Shown piece after piece: positions 18,419-26,324 of a stretch of DNA of 64,000 nucleotides. Position 1 is the first letter of the stretch. Each line of letters opens with the position of its first letter. The stretch is from assembly GCF_019801605.1 (NCBI RefSeq), contig NZ_JAHVIT010000008.1, forward strand, positions 1 through 64,000, given 5' to 3'. Source of the DNA: Maritimibacter alkaliphilus (GTDB lineage: Bacteria > Pseudomonadota > Alphaproteobacteria > Rhodobacterales > Rhodobacteraceae). The position numbers were made by a program, and so were the translations under genes. The notes beneath the pieces were generated by a model, which had not been told where the DNA came from, did no database searches, and saw nothing but the letters and a program-made list of their open reading frames with translations.

Positions 18419-19240
18419 TCAGCTCAGCCAGCGCTTGCGGCGCCGGTAGGAGCGCACGTCGCGGAACGACTTCCGCCCCTCGTCGGACATGCCGAGGTAA
18501 AATTCCTTCACGTCCGGGTTCTCGCGCAGGTCGGCGGCGGGGCCGTCCATCACAACGCGCCCGGATTCGAGGATGTAGCCGTAATGCGCAAAGCGCAGGG
18601 CGACGTTGGTGTTCTGCTCGGCCAGCAGGAAGGTCAGCCCCTCCTTCTCGTTCAGGTCCTTCACGATGCCGAAGATCTGCTCCACCAGCTGCGGGGCCAG
18701 ACCCATCGAGGGTTCGTCCAGCAGGATCGTCTCGGGGCGCGACATGATCGCCCGGCCGATGGCGACCATCTGCTGCTCACCGCCCGAGGTATAGCCCGCC
18801 TGCGACCGGCGGCGCTCCTTCAGGCGCGGGAAATACTGGTAGACCATGTCGAGATCGGCCTCGACCTCGCCCTTGCCGGACCGCGTATAGGCGCCGGTCA
18901 GCAGGTTCTCCTCGACGGTCAGGTGCTCGAAGCAATGGCGCCCCTCCATCACCTGGATCACGCCCTTCTTCACCAGCGCGGCCGGGTCCAGATCCTGCAC
19001 CCGCTCGCCGCGGTACTGGATCGAGCCCTTGGTCACCTCGCCCCGCTCCGAGTGCAGCAGGTTCGAGATCGCCTTGAGCGTGGTGGTCTTGCCCGCGCCG
19101 TTACCGCCGAGCAGGGCCGTGATGCCCCCCTTGGGCACCTTCAGGCTGACGCCTTTCAGGACGAGGATCACGTGGTTGTAGATCACCTCGATATTGTTGA
19201 CTTCCAGCAGGGCCTCGTCGGTGCGTTGGGCGTCGAACAT
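18419..19240 (-). CDS. livF: ABC transporter ATP-binding protein, LivF type
   Basis: This 273-residue ATPase belongs to a branched-chain-amino-acid-type (HAAT) importer. Walker A is LLGGNGAGKTTTLKA, the signature is TSGGEQQM, and Walker B plus D-loop is TILLDEPSMGLAP. It is about 35 residues longer than typical LivF, with a basic tail rich in Arg and Lys (RKSFRDVRSYRRRKR). The ATG at 19240 follows AGAGG. It lies between the substrate-binding protein and the PaaK-like ligase. The product name gives the subfamily only and does not imply amino acid transport. Confidence 0.92.
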   Translation of the reverse strand: MFDAQRTDEALLEVNNIEVIYNHVILVLKGVSLKVPKGGITALLGGNGAGKTTTLKAISNLLHSERGEVTKGSIQYRGERVQDLDPAALVKKGVIQVMEGRHCFEHLTVEENLLTGAYTRSGKGEVEADLDMVYQYFPRLKERRRSQAGYTSGGEQQMVAIGRAIMSRPETILLDEPSMGLAPQLVEQIFGIVKDLNEKEGLTFLLAEQNTNVALRFAHYGYILESGRVVMDGPAADLRENPDVKEFYLGMSDEGRKSFRDVRSYRRRKRWLS

Positions 19241-19302
19241 GGCTGTACCTCTTTCGGGAAAACCCCCGGCCACGCGCAGGACGCGCCGCCGGGGAGATCG
19301 GT

Positions 19303-20586
19303 TTACATGCAGCCCGGGGTGATCCCCGATTCCTCGGCGTAGGCCTTGCTGTCGGCCTCCACCAGCGGCGCCAGCACCTCCTGATCCGACTGCATGTAGT
19401 CGGTGATCAGGTTGAAGTGGCCCTCGGCGGCGTTCCACTGGGAGACGGCCGCAAAGCCGTTGCCGCCGTGGTTCTCGCAGGTCACCTCGAACTCGGGCCC
19501 GAAGTTCGGCAGGCCGAGGCCGGCCATCTTCTCTTCGGTGATGACGAGGTGCTCCATCCCGTCGCGCATCTGCGCCGGGGTGATCTGGGCGGTGCCGCTC
19601 ATCTCCTGCGCGGTCTTGGCGGCTTCGGCGGCCAGCATCGCGGCGTACATGCCGCGGTTGTAGAGCACCGTCCCCACCTGATCGCCCGCACCCGCGGCCT
19701 TGCCCGCGTCGATGACGTATTTCTTCATGTCATCGTAGAGCGGGTAATCCATGCCCAGGTTGTGGAAGGTCAGCGCCTTGTAGCCATCGGCCTTGGGGCC
19801 CGCCGGCTTCACGTCGTTCTCGGAGCCGGACCACCAGATGCCGATGAACTGATCCATCGGATAGCGGATGTTCACCGCTTCCTGGATCGCCACCTGGTTC
19901 ATCACGCCCCAGCCCCACATGATCACGTAGTCGGGCTTCTCGCGGCGGATTTGCAGCCACTGAGATTTCTGCTCTTGGCCCGGATGGTCGACCGGCAGCA
20001 GCGACAGCTCATAGCCGTGCTTCTTGGCCAGTTCCTCCAGCGTACGGATCGGCTCCTTGCCGTAGGCGGAGTTGTGGTAGACCAGCGCGATCTTCTTGCC
20101 CGACAGGTCGCCGCCGTTCTCGTCCAGCAGGTGCTTGATCGCGACCGAGGCCCCATCCCAGTAGTTGGCGGGATAGTTGAAGATATAGGGGAAGACCGCG
20201 CCGTTCTTGGCGGAGGTCCGGCCATACCCCATGGAGTGCACCGGAATGCTGTCCGCTGTGGCCTTGGGGATCAGCTGGTAGGTGATGCCCGTGGACAGCG
20301 GCTGATAGACCAGCGCGCCCGAGCCCTTGGTGCTCTCGTAGCACTCCACGCCCTTCTCGGTGTTGTAGCCGGTTTCGCATTCGACGAGGTTGATCTTCTC
20401 GCCGCCGATGCCGCCGTCACGCTCGTTCAGCAGGGTGAAATAGTCCTGGTAACCGTCCGCGAAGGGGATGCCGTTGGCGGCATAGGGCCCGGTGCGATAG
20501 CTCAGCGCGCTGAAGGTCAGATCGGCAGAGGCAGGCGCCGCCGCCATGATGGCAGCCACCGCGGCCATGGTGAACGTCAGTTTCAT
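19303..20586 (-). CDS. ABC transporter periplasmic substrate-binding protein, LivK-like
   Basis: The protein is 427 residues with a signal peptide (1-21, ending ASA) and a two-lobed type I periplasmic-binding fold. It starts with LTFSALSYRTGPYA and GIPFADGYQDYFTLLNERDGGI, where ligand-binding proteins of the HAAT family have a similar pattern. Two spaced Cys residues (CETGYNTEKGVEC) may form a disulfide, as in LivJ-type proteins. GGGAGGAG precedes the ATG. It determines uptake specificity for this operon; the ligand cannot be read from sequence. Confidence 0.9.
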   Translation of the reverse strand: MKLTFTMAAVAAIMAAAPASADLTFSALSYRTGPYAANGIPFADGYQDYFTLLNERDGGIGGEKINLVECETGYNTEKGVECYESTKGSGALVYQPLSTGITYQLIPKATADSIPVHSMGYGRTSAKNGAVFPYIFNYPANYWDGASVAIKHLLDENGGDLSGKKIALVYHNSAYGKEPIRTLEELAKKHGYELSLLPVDHPGQEQKSQWLQIRREKPDYVIMWGWGVMNQVAIQEAVNIRYPMDQFIGIWWSGSENDVKPAGPKADGYKALTFHNLGMDYPLYDDMKKYVIDAGKAAGAGDQVGTVLYNRGMYAAMLAAEAAKTAQEMSGTAQITPAQMRDGMEHLVITEEKMAGLGLPNFGPEFEVTCENHGGNGFAAVSQWNAAEGHFNLITDYMQSDQEVLAPLVEADSKAYAEESGITPGCM

Positions 20587-20668
20587 CGAATGTCTCCTCC
20601 CTTGGTTCTTTCGATACTGGTCTTGCCGGGGTTCCGCCCCGATCGGTCTTACTGGCCCACCGCTCTCC

Positions 20669-21745
20669 TCAGTGCGGGAAGGGCCAGAGTCTCAGTTTCT
20701 CCTTGGCGACGCGCCAGAGCTGCGCCAGCCCGTGCGGTTCCGCGATCAGGAAGACCACGATGAGACCGCCGAGGATCATGATTTCGAGGTGCGCGGCGAG
20801 GTCCGTCGCCCAGCCGAAGCCGCCCACGAGGACGTTCTTCAGGAAGACCGGCAGCAGCACGATGAAGGCCGCCCCCGCGAAGGAGCCGAAGATCGACCCC
20901 AGCCCGCCGATGATGATCATGAAGAGCACGAGGAAGCTCTTCTGGATGCCGAAGACCTCGCCCACCTCGACCGCGCCGAGGTAGACCGAGAAGAACAGCG
21001 CCCCGGCCACGCCCACGAAGAAGGACGAGACGGCGAAGGCCGTCAGCTTGGCCTTGAGCGGGTTCACCCCGATGATCTCGGCCGCGATGTCCATGTCGCG
21101 GATCGCCATCCAGCGCCGCCCGACGGAGCCGCGGGTCAGGTTCCGTGCCAGCCAGGCCGCGCCGAAGACGAAGACCAGGCAGATCATGTATTTTGCCCAG
21201 GAATCCGCGTTGGCCCCGGTCACGACGATCCCGAAGACCGACCGCTCCGGTGCCGAGATCTGGCCCGAGGCGGAGTAGTTGTAGAACCACGGCACCTTGT
21301 TGAAGAGCCAGACGAGGAAGAACTGCGCCGCCAGCGTGGCCACGGCGAGGTAGAACCCCTTGATCCGCAGCGATGGCAGCCCGAACAGCACGCCCACGCC
21401 CGCGGTCACGCCCCCGGCGAGGATCACGTGGATCACGATGCTGACCTCCGGGAAGGCGGTCATCAGCTTGTAGCAGGCATAGGCCCCCACCGCCATGAAC
21501 CCCCCGGTGCCCAGCGACAGCTGCCCGCAGTATCCCACGAGGATGTTCAGCCCGATCGCCGCGATGGCATAGATCAGGAAGGGCAGCAGCACGGCGTTGG
21601 CCCAGTAGTCGTTCACGAGGAACGGCACGATCGCCAGCGCCACGAAGAGCACCGCGTAGTAGCGGTAGCGGTCGAACTTGATCGGGAAGGTCTGGTTGTC
21701 GTCGACGTAGGTCGTCTTGAAGTCACCGGCTTCGCGGTAGAACAT
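20669..21745 (-). CDS. livM: ABC transporter permease, LivM type
   Basis: The 358-residue membrane protein has about nine or ten hydrophobic segments and the LivM hallmark ILVGYCGQLSLGTGGFMAVGAYA, plus the coupling-helix region GRRWMAIRDMDIAAEIIGVN. The N-terminus carries about 35 polar residues before the first helix. GGAGG precedes the ATG at 21745; the open frame extends to 21835. It pairs with LivH to form the translocation pore. Confidence 0.92.
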   Translation of the reverse strand: MFYREAGDFKTTYVDDNQTFPIKFDRYRYYAVLFVALAIVPFLVNDYWANAVLLPFLIYAIAAIGLNILVGYCGQLSLGTGGFMAVGAYACYKLMTAFPEVSIVIHVILAGGVTAGVGVLFGLPSLRIKGFYLAVATLAAQFFLVWLFNKVPWFYNYSASGQISAPERSVFGIVVTGANADSWAKYMICLVFVFGAAWLARNLTRGSVGRRWMAIRDMDIAAEIIGVNPLKAKLTAFAVSSFFVGVAGALFFSVYLGAVEVGEVFGIQKSFLVLFMIIIGGLGSIFGSFAGAAFIVLLPVFLKNVLVGGFGWATDLAAHLEIMILGGLIVVFLIAEPHGLAQLWRVAKEKLRLWPFPH

Positions 21746-21862
21746 GCTCTTATCCTCCGGTCCGGGTGGGTACGGGGCGGATGGGCTGCGCCGGGCGCAG
21801 CACCAGCCACATGGCGCCATGGTCGGGATGTTCAAATCCCATCAGGTTCGTGCCCATCAGCA

Positions 21863-22114
21863 TCAGGTGATCTCCCGGCAGAGTTTCAGGTAGGTGACGA
21901 GCCCAGTGACGAGCCCTGCGAAGGCGAAGAGCGACGCGCCGGCAATGGCCCATCCGTGGATCGGATCGGCGGACAGCGCGAGGAAGCCGAAGACCCAGAA
22001 CACCGACCAGCCCAGCACGCAGAGCGTGGCGGTGGTCTTGCGCCCGGCCCGGCTCAGCGGGCGATGGGGCGCGGCGTCGGGCAGCATCTCTTCGGGAAGC
22101 GGTTGCGTCAGCAT
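21863..22114 (-). CDS. Small two-helix membrane protein between livH and livM
   Basis: This is an 83-residue protein I do not recognise. A polar N-terminus with several prolines (1-26) is followed by two hydrophobic segments, about residues 30-48 and 55-76 (LFAFAGLVTGLVTYLKL). Its ATG lies three bases after the livH stop (TGAGCCATG), which implies translational coupling, and livM follows after about 115 bases. HAAT importers do not normally include such a subunit. It could be an accessory pore or stability factor, but that is inference. Coding potential rests on the coupling and the clean helix pattern. Confidence 0.7.
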   Translation of the reverse strand: MLTQPLPEEMLPDAAPHRPLSRAGRKTTATLCVLGWSVFWVFGFLALSADPIHGWAIAGASLFAFAGLVTGLVTYLKLCREIT

Positions 22115-22117
22115 GGC

Positions 22118-23104
22118 TCAGACCCTCTCGATGATGCGTTCGCCGAACAGGCCCTGCGGCCGGAAGACGAGGAAGACCAGCGCCAGCACATAGGCGAACC
22201 AGTTCTCGGTCGCGCCGCCCACCATGGGGCCGATGGCGAATTCGAAGAGCTTCTCGCCCACGCCGATGATCAGCCCGCCGACGATGGCCCCGGGGATCGA
22301 GGTGAAGCCGCCCAGCATCAGCACCGGCAGCGCCTTCAGCGCGATCAGCGAGAGCGAGAACTGCACCCCCGACTTGGAGCCCCACATGATCCCGGCCACC
22401 AGCGCGACGAAGCCCGCCACCGACCAGACCATGACCCAGATGAAGTTCAACGAAATGCCCACCGACAGCGCGGCCTGATGATCGTCCGCCACGGCGCGCA
22501 TGGCCCGGCCCTGCTTGGTGTACTGGCTGAAGATCACCAGCGCGATCACCAGCAGCGCCGCGATCACGGTCGCCACGATGTCGAGGTTGTCGATGAAGAA
22601 GCCGTAGCCGAAGGCCTCGAAGGTGGTCTCGTCGATCCAGGTGTTGATGCCCTGCGGCAGCCCCACGTCGAGCGTCTTGATGTCCGAGCCCCACATGATG
22701 TCGCCCAGCCCCTCGAGGAAATAGGCCAGACCGATGGTCGCCATGAAGAGGATGATCGGCTCCTGGTTCACGAGGTGGCGCATCACGAACTGGTTCACCG
22801 CCCAGGCCAGCCCCACCATGACCACCATGGTCAGCACGATCGCGAGGATCCCCGGCACATGCCAGCCGAAGTGGTGGATGTCCGTGCCCAGCGTGGCATT
22901 GATCAGGTGACTGAAGGGGATCTGCCCCTCCATGATCCCGACCAGCGTCAGCGCCGCGAAAAGGGCCATGACCCCCTGCGCATAGTTGAAGATGCCGCTG
23001 GCCTTGAAGATCAGGACGAAGCCCAGCGCGACAAGCGCGTAGAGCACGCCGGCCATCAGGCCGTTCAGCGTGACCTCCATGGCGAAAAGCAATTGTTCCG
23101 GCAT
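22118..23104 (-). CDS. livH: ABC transporter permease, LivH type
   Basis: The 328-residue integral membrane permease starts with the family pattern LNGLMAGVLYALVALGFVLIFKASGIFNYAQG. The cytoplasmic EAA-like loop TKQGRAMRAVADDHQAALSVGI contacts the ATPases. GGAGGAG stands seven bases before the ATG at 23104. It lies between livG and the 83-residue membrane protein in the same minus-strand run. Confidence 0.93.
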   Translation of the reverse strand: MPEQLLFAMEVTLNGLMAGVLYALVALGFVLIFKASGIFNYAQGVMALFAALTLVGIMEGQIPFSHLINATLGTDIHHFGWHVPGILAIVLTMVVMVGLAWAVNQFVMRHLVNQEPIILFMATIGLAYFLEGLGDIMWGSDIKTLDVGLPQGINTWIDETTFEAFGYGFFIDNLDIVATVIAALLVIALVIFSQYTKQGRAMRAVADDHQAALSVGISLNFIWVMVWSVAGFVALVAGIMWGSKSGVQFSLSLIALKALPVLMLGGFTSIPGAIVGGLIIGVGEKLFEFAIGPMVGGATENWFAYVLALVFLVFRPQGLFGERIIERV

Positions 23105-23308
23105 TCTCGGGCTCCTCCCTTGCCTCCGGTCTCTCAGTTGCGCCGCGGCCTCCCACATCCACGACACACCCCGTACGCCTCCCAACGCCGGGGTTCCCCT
23201 GCATCCAGCGCCCGGGGGGGCGATGGATGACCCAGCACCGACGGCACGCCGCCGATGCCTGACCCGCTCTCGCGGGCCTTCCTGTCCCTCACCCCTCGCT
23301 CAAGGGGA

Positions 23309-24151
23309 TCACTCATGCGCCACGCCCAGATAGGCGTCGATCACGTCCTGGTTGTTGCGGACCTCGTCCGGCGGGCCGTCCCCGATCTTCTTGCCGTAGT
23401 CCATGACGACCACGCGGTCGGAGAGGTCCATCACCACGCCCATGTCGTGTTCGATCAGGGCGATGGTGGTGCCGAATTCATCGTTCACGTCGAGGATGAA
23501 GCGGGACATGTCCTCCTTCTCCTCCACGTTCATGCCGGCCATCGGCTCGTCCAGCAGCAGCAGCTTCGGCTCCGCCGCCAGCGCGCGGGCCAGTTCGACC
23601 CGCTTCTTCAGGCCATAGGGCAGGCGTGCGACGGGCGTCTTGCGGATGTTCTGGATCTCGAGGAAGTCGATGATCTTCTCGACGAACTCGCGGTTCTCGA
23701 CCTCCTCGCGCTCGGCCTTGCCCCACCACAGCGCCTGCGCGGCCATGCCCGCCTTCATCTGGGTCAGCCGGCCGGTCATCACGTTGTCCAGCACCGTCAT
23801 CCCCTCGAAGAGCGCGATGTTCTGGAACGTGCGGGCGATGCCCTGCTGTGCGACCTGGTAGGGTTTCATCGGCGCCCGGCGCTTGCCATGGAACCAGACT
23901 TCGCCCTCCTGCGGGTTGTAGAAGCCGCTGATCACGTTCAGCATCGACGACTTGCCCGCCCCGTTCGGCCCGATGATCGCGCGGATCTCGCCCTCCCGGA
24001 TGTCGAAGGAGATGTCCTTGATCGCCACCACGCCGCCGAAGCGCAGGGTGATGTTCTTCATCTCCATCATCACGCCGCCGATCTTGCGGCCGTCCTCGGT
24101 GACATAGCCACCCTGATCGGTCATCGCGTTCATCTGCATGCCCCCCGTCAT
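23309..24151 (-). CDS. livG: ABC transporter ATP-binding protein, LivG type
   Basis: The second ATPase (280 residues) of the importer has Walker A IIGPNGAGKSSMLNVISG, an LPYGLKKRVELARAL signature as is usual for LivG, and Walker B LLLLDEPMAGMN. The C-terminus has the LivG-type VMDYGKKIGDGPPDEVRNN segment. Its ATG overlaps the upstream ligase stop by four bases (ATGA), which ties the ligase to the transporter. The polar N-terminal extension of about 30 residues contains several internal Met codons, so the exact start is uncertain. Confidence 0.92.
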   Translation of the reverse strand: MTGGMQMNAMTDQGGYVTEDGRKIGGVMMEMKNITLRFGGVVAIKDISFDIREGEIRAIIGPNGAGKSSMLNVISGFYNPQEGEVWFHGKRRAPMKPYQVAQQGIARTFQNIALFEGMTVLDNVMTGRLTQMKAGMAAQALWWGKAEREEVENREFVEKIIDFLEIQNIRKTPVARLPYGLKKRVELARALAAEPKLLLLDEPMAGMNVEEKEDMSRFILDVNDEFGTTIALIEHDMGVVMDLSDRVVVMDYGKKIGDGPPDEVRNNQDVIDAYLGVAHE

Positions 24152-26121
24152 TCTGCCGCCACCCGTGCCGTCGTCGCCGGCATCACCTTGGCGTCCCGGA
24201 TGTCCAGCGTGGCCGAGATGTAGCCCTTGCGGCCGTCCTCGTAGGTCACCTCGGTCCGCGTCGCGATCCTGTCGGACCCGTCGTAGAGCGCGGTGATCAG
24301 GTCGTGGAATTTCTCCTCGATGATCTTGCGGCGCACCTTGCGGGTGCGGGTCATCTCGCCGTCATCGGCATCCAGCTCCTTGTGCAGGATCAGGAAGCGG
24401 TGGATCTGGCAGCCCGACAGCATCTCGTCCTCGGCGACGGAGCGGTTCACCTCCTCCACGTGGCTCTGGATCGTGTCCAGCACCTGCGGATGCCCCGCCA
24501 GTTCCTGGTAGGAGGAATAGGCGATGTTGTTTCGCTCGGCCCAGTTGCCCACCGCGTTCAGGTCGATGTTGATGAAGGCAGTGCAGGTCTCGCGCCCGTT
24601 GCCGAAGACCACGGCCTCGAGGATGTTCGGGAAGAACTTCAGCTTGTTCTCCACATACTTGGGCGCAAAGAGGCTGCCATCCGCCATCTTGCCCACGTCC
24701 TTGGCGCGGTCGATGATCCGCAGGTGCCCGGTGTCCGGCTCGAAGAAGCCCGCGTCCCCGGTGGCGACCCAGCCCTCGGCATCCTTGGTCGAGGCAGTGC
24801 TGTCGGCGTTCTTGTAATACTCCACGAAGACGCCCGGCCCGCGATAGAAGACCTCGCCGCTCTCGGCGATCTTCACCTCGACCCCCGGTGAGGGCACGCC
24901 CACCGTATCGGAGCGGACCTCGCCATCGGGCTGCTGGGTGATGAAGACAGAGGCCTCCGTCTGGCCGTAGAGCTGCTTCAGGTTGATCCCCAGCGAGCGG
25001 TAGAAATCGAAGATCTCGGGCCCGATCGCCTCGCCCGCGGTATAGCCCACGCGCACCCGGCTCAGCCCGAGCGTGTTCTTGAGCGGGCCGTAGATGCAGA
25101 GATCACCCAGCTTGTACTTCAGCCGGTCGCCCGCACTCACCGGTTTGCCGTCGAGGATCATCGGCCCCACCTTGCGGGCGTGCTCCATGAAGGTCTTGAA
25201 GAGCCAGCGCTTCAGCTTGCCCGCGTCCTCCATGCGGATCATCACAGTCGTCAGCTGGCCCTCGAACACGCGCGGCGGGGCGAAGTAATAGGTCGGCCCG
25301 ATCTCGCGCAGGTCGGTCATCATCGTCTCGGCGCTCTCGGGGCAGTTCACGCAGAACCCGCTCCAGTAGGCCTGCCCGATGGAGAAGATGAAATCCCCCA
25401 CCCAGGCCATCGGCAGGTAGGCCAGAACCTCCTCGCCCGGGCCGAGGTGGTCGAACTCGCTGGAATTCTTCGAGGTCTCGATGATGTTGCGGTTCGACAG
25501 CACCACGCCCTTGGGCTTGCCGGTGGTGCCCGAGGTATAGAGCATCACGCAGGTGTCGTCGTAGCCGATGCCCGCGATGCGGCGGTCCAGTTCCGGGCTC
25601 AGTTCGTCGCGCGCGGCGCGGCCCTGTTCCTGGACATGCGCGAAGTCATGCAGGCGGGAATGGTCGTATTTCCGCATCCCCCGCGGGTCGAGGTAGATCA
25701 TGTGCTCGAAGTTGGTCAGGCCCTCCTGCACGTCGATCACCTTGTCGACCTGCTCCTGGTCCTCGGCGATGACGAACCGCGCGCCGCAATGGTCGAGGAC
25801 ATAGGCCATCTCCTCGGCCGCGCTGTCCTGGTAGACCGGCACGGGGATCGCGCCCACCATCTGCGAGGCGACCATGGACCAGTAGAGATGCGGCCGGTTG
25901 GAGCCGATGATGGCAATGAAGTCGCCCGGCCCCGCGCCGAGGTTCAGCAGGCCAAGGGCGAGGCTGCGGATCTCCTCGCGGGTCTCGGCCCATGTCCAGC
26001 TTTGCCAGATGCCGAATTCCTTTTCCCGGTACGCGGGTTTGGTCCCGAAACGCTGGGCGTTCCGGTGCAACAGGCCCGGGACGGACGTCAGCCCGCCCGC
26101 GTCCTTGGACACAGGTTCCAT
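24148..26121 (-). CDS. Long-chain acyl-CoA synthetase-like AMP-binding ligase
   Basis: This 657-residue ligase is the first gene of the transporter operon. The core motif MLYTSGTTGKPKGVVLSN binds ATP phosphates; LYGQTEASVF, WVATGDAGFF and RIIDRAKDVGKMADG are the adenine and hinge motifs. The size and the LKYKLGDLCIYGPLKNTLGLSRV region resemble bacterial long-chain synthetases associated with HAAT transporters. GGAGGAG precedes the ATG at 26121. With the PaaK-like ligase at the other end, the operon encodes two CoA-ligase activities. The substrate is not determined. Confidence 0.9.
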   Translation of the reverse strand: MEPVSKDAGGLTSVPGLLHRNAQRFGTKPAYREKEFGIWQSWTWAETREEIRSLALGLLNLGAGPGDFIAIIGSNRPHLYWSMVASQMVGAIPVPVYQDSAAEEMAYVLDHCGARFVIAEDQEQVDKVIDVQEGLTNFEHMIYLDPRGMRKYDHSRLHDFAHVQEQGRAARDELSPELDRRIAGIGYDDTCVMLYTSGTTGKPKGVVLSNRNIIETSKNSSEFDHLGPGEEVLAYLPMAWVGDFIFSIGQAYWSGFCVNCPESAETMMTDLREIGPTYYFAPPRVFEGQLTTVMIRMEDAGKLKRWLFKTFMEHARKVGPMILDGKPVSAGDRLKYKLGDLCIYGPLKNTLGLSRVRVGYTAGEAIGPEIFDFYRSLGINLKQLYGQTEASVFITQQPDGEVRSDTVGVPSPGVEVKIAESGEVFYRGPGVFVEYYKNADSTASTKDAEGWVATGDAGFFEPDTGHLRIIDRAKDVGKMADGSLFAPKYVENKLKFFPNILEAVVFGNGRETCTAFINIDLNAVGNWAERNNIAYSSYQELAGHPQVLDTIQSHVEEVNRSVAEDEMLSGCQIHRFLILHKELDADDGEMTRTRKVRRKIIEEKFHDLITALYDGSDRIATRTEVTYEDGRKGYISATLDIRDAKVMPATTARVAAE

Positions 26122-26202
26122 GTAGTCTCCTCCCATCGGCCCGGGGTTTTCCCGTCGCCGGGCCTCCACCCCCGACGACTCCCCGTGCTTTCACGCAGGC
26201 TA

Positions 26203-26249
26203 ATGCGGAGAGTTTTGCCGCATCATTTCCGGAATCTAACGAATTGTTA
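26203..26249. promoter_or_regulatory. Two dyads in the divergent promoter region of ligase and kinase
   Basis: ATGCGG (26203-26208) and CCGCAT (26218-26223) form a 6-bp inverted repeat with a nine-base gap, and TAACGAATTGTTA (26237-26249) is a near-perfect 13-bp palindrome. Both lie in the 203-bp gap between the outward-facing transporter operon and two-component system. They are candidate operators, perhaps for the adjacent regulator. Confidence 0.4.
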
Positions 26250-26324
26250 CACGGCGTCGCAGCCCGCCCTTGGGGCTTCCCCGAAACCCGCGGGCGCGGT
26301 AGCCATGGGACAGGAGGAGACATC

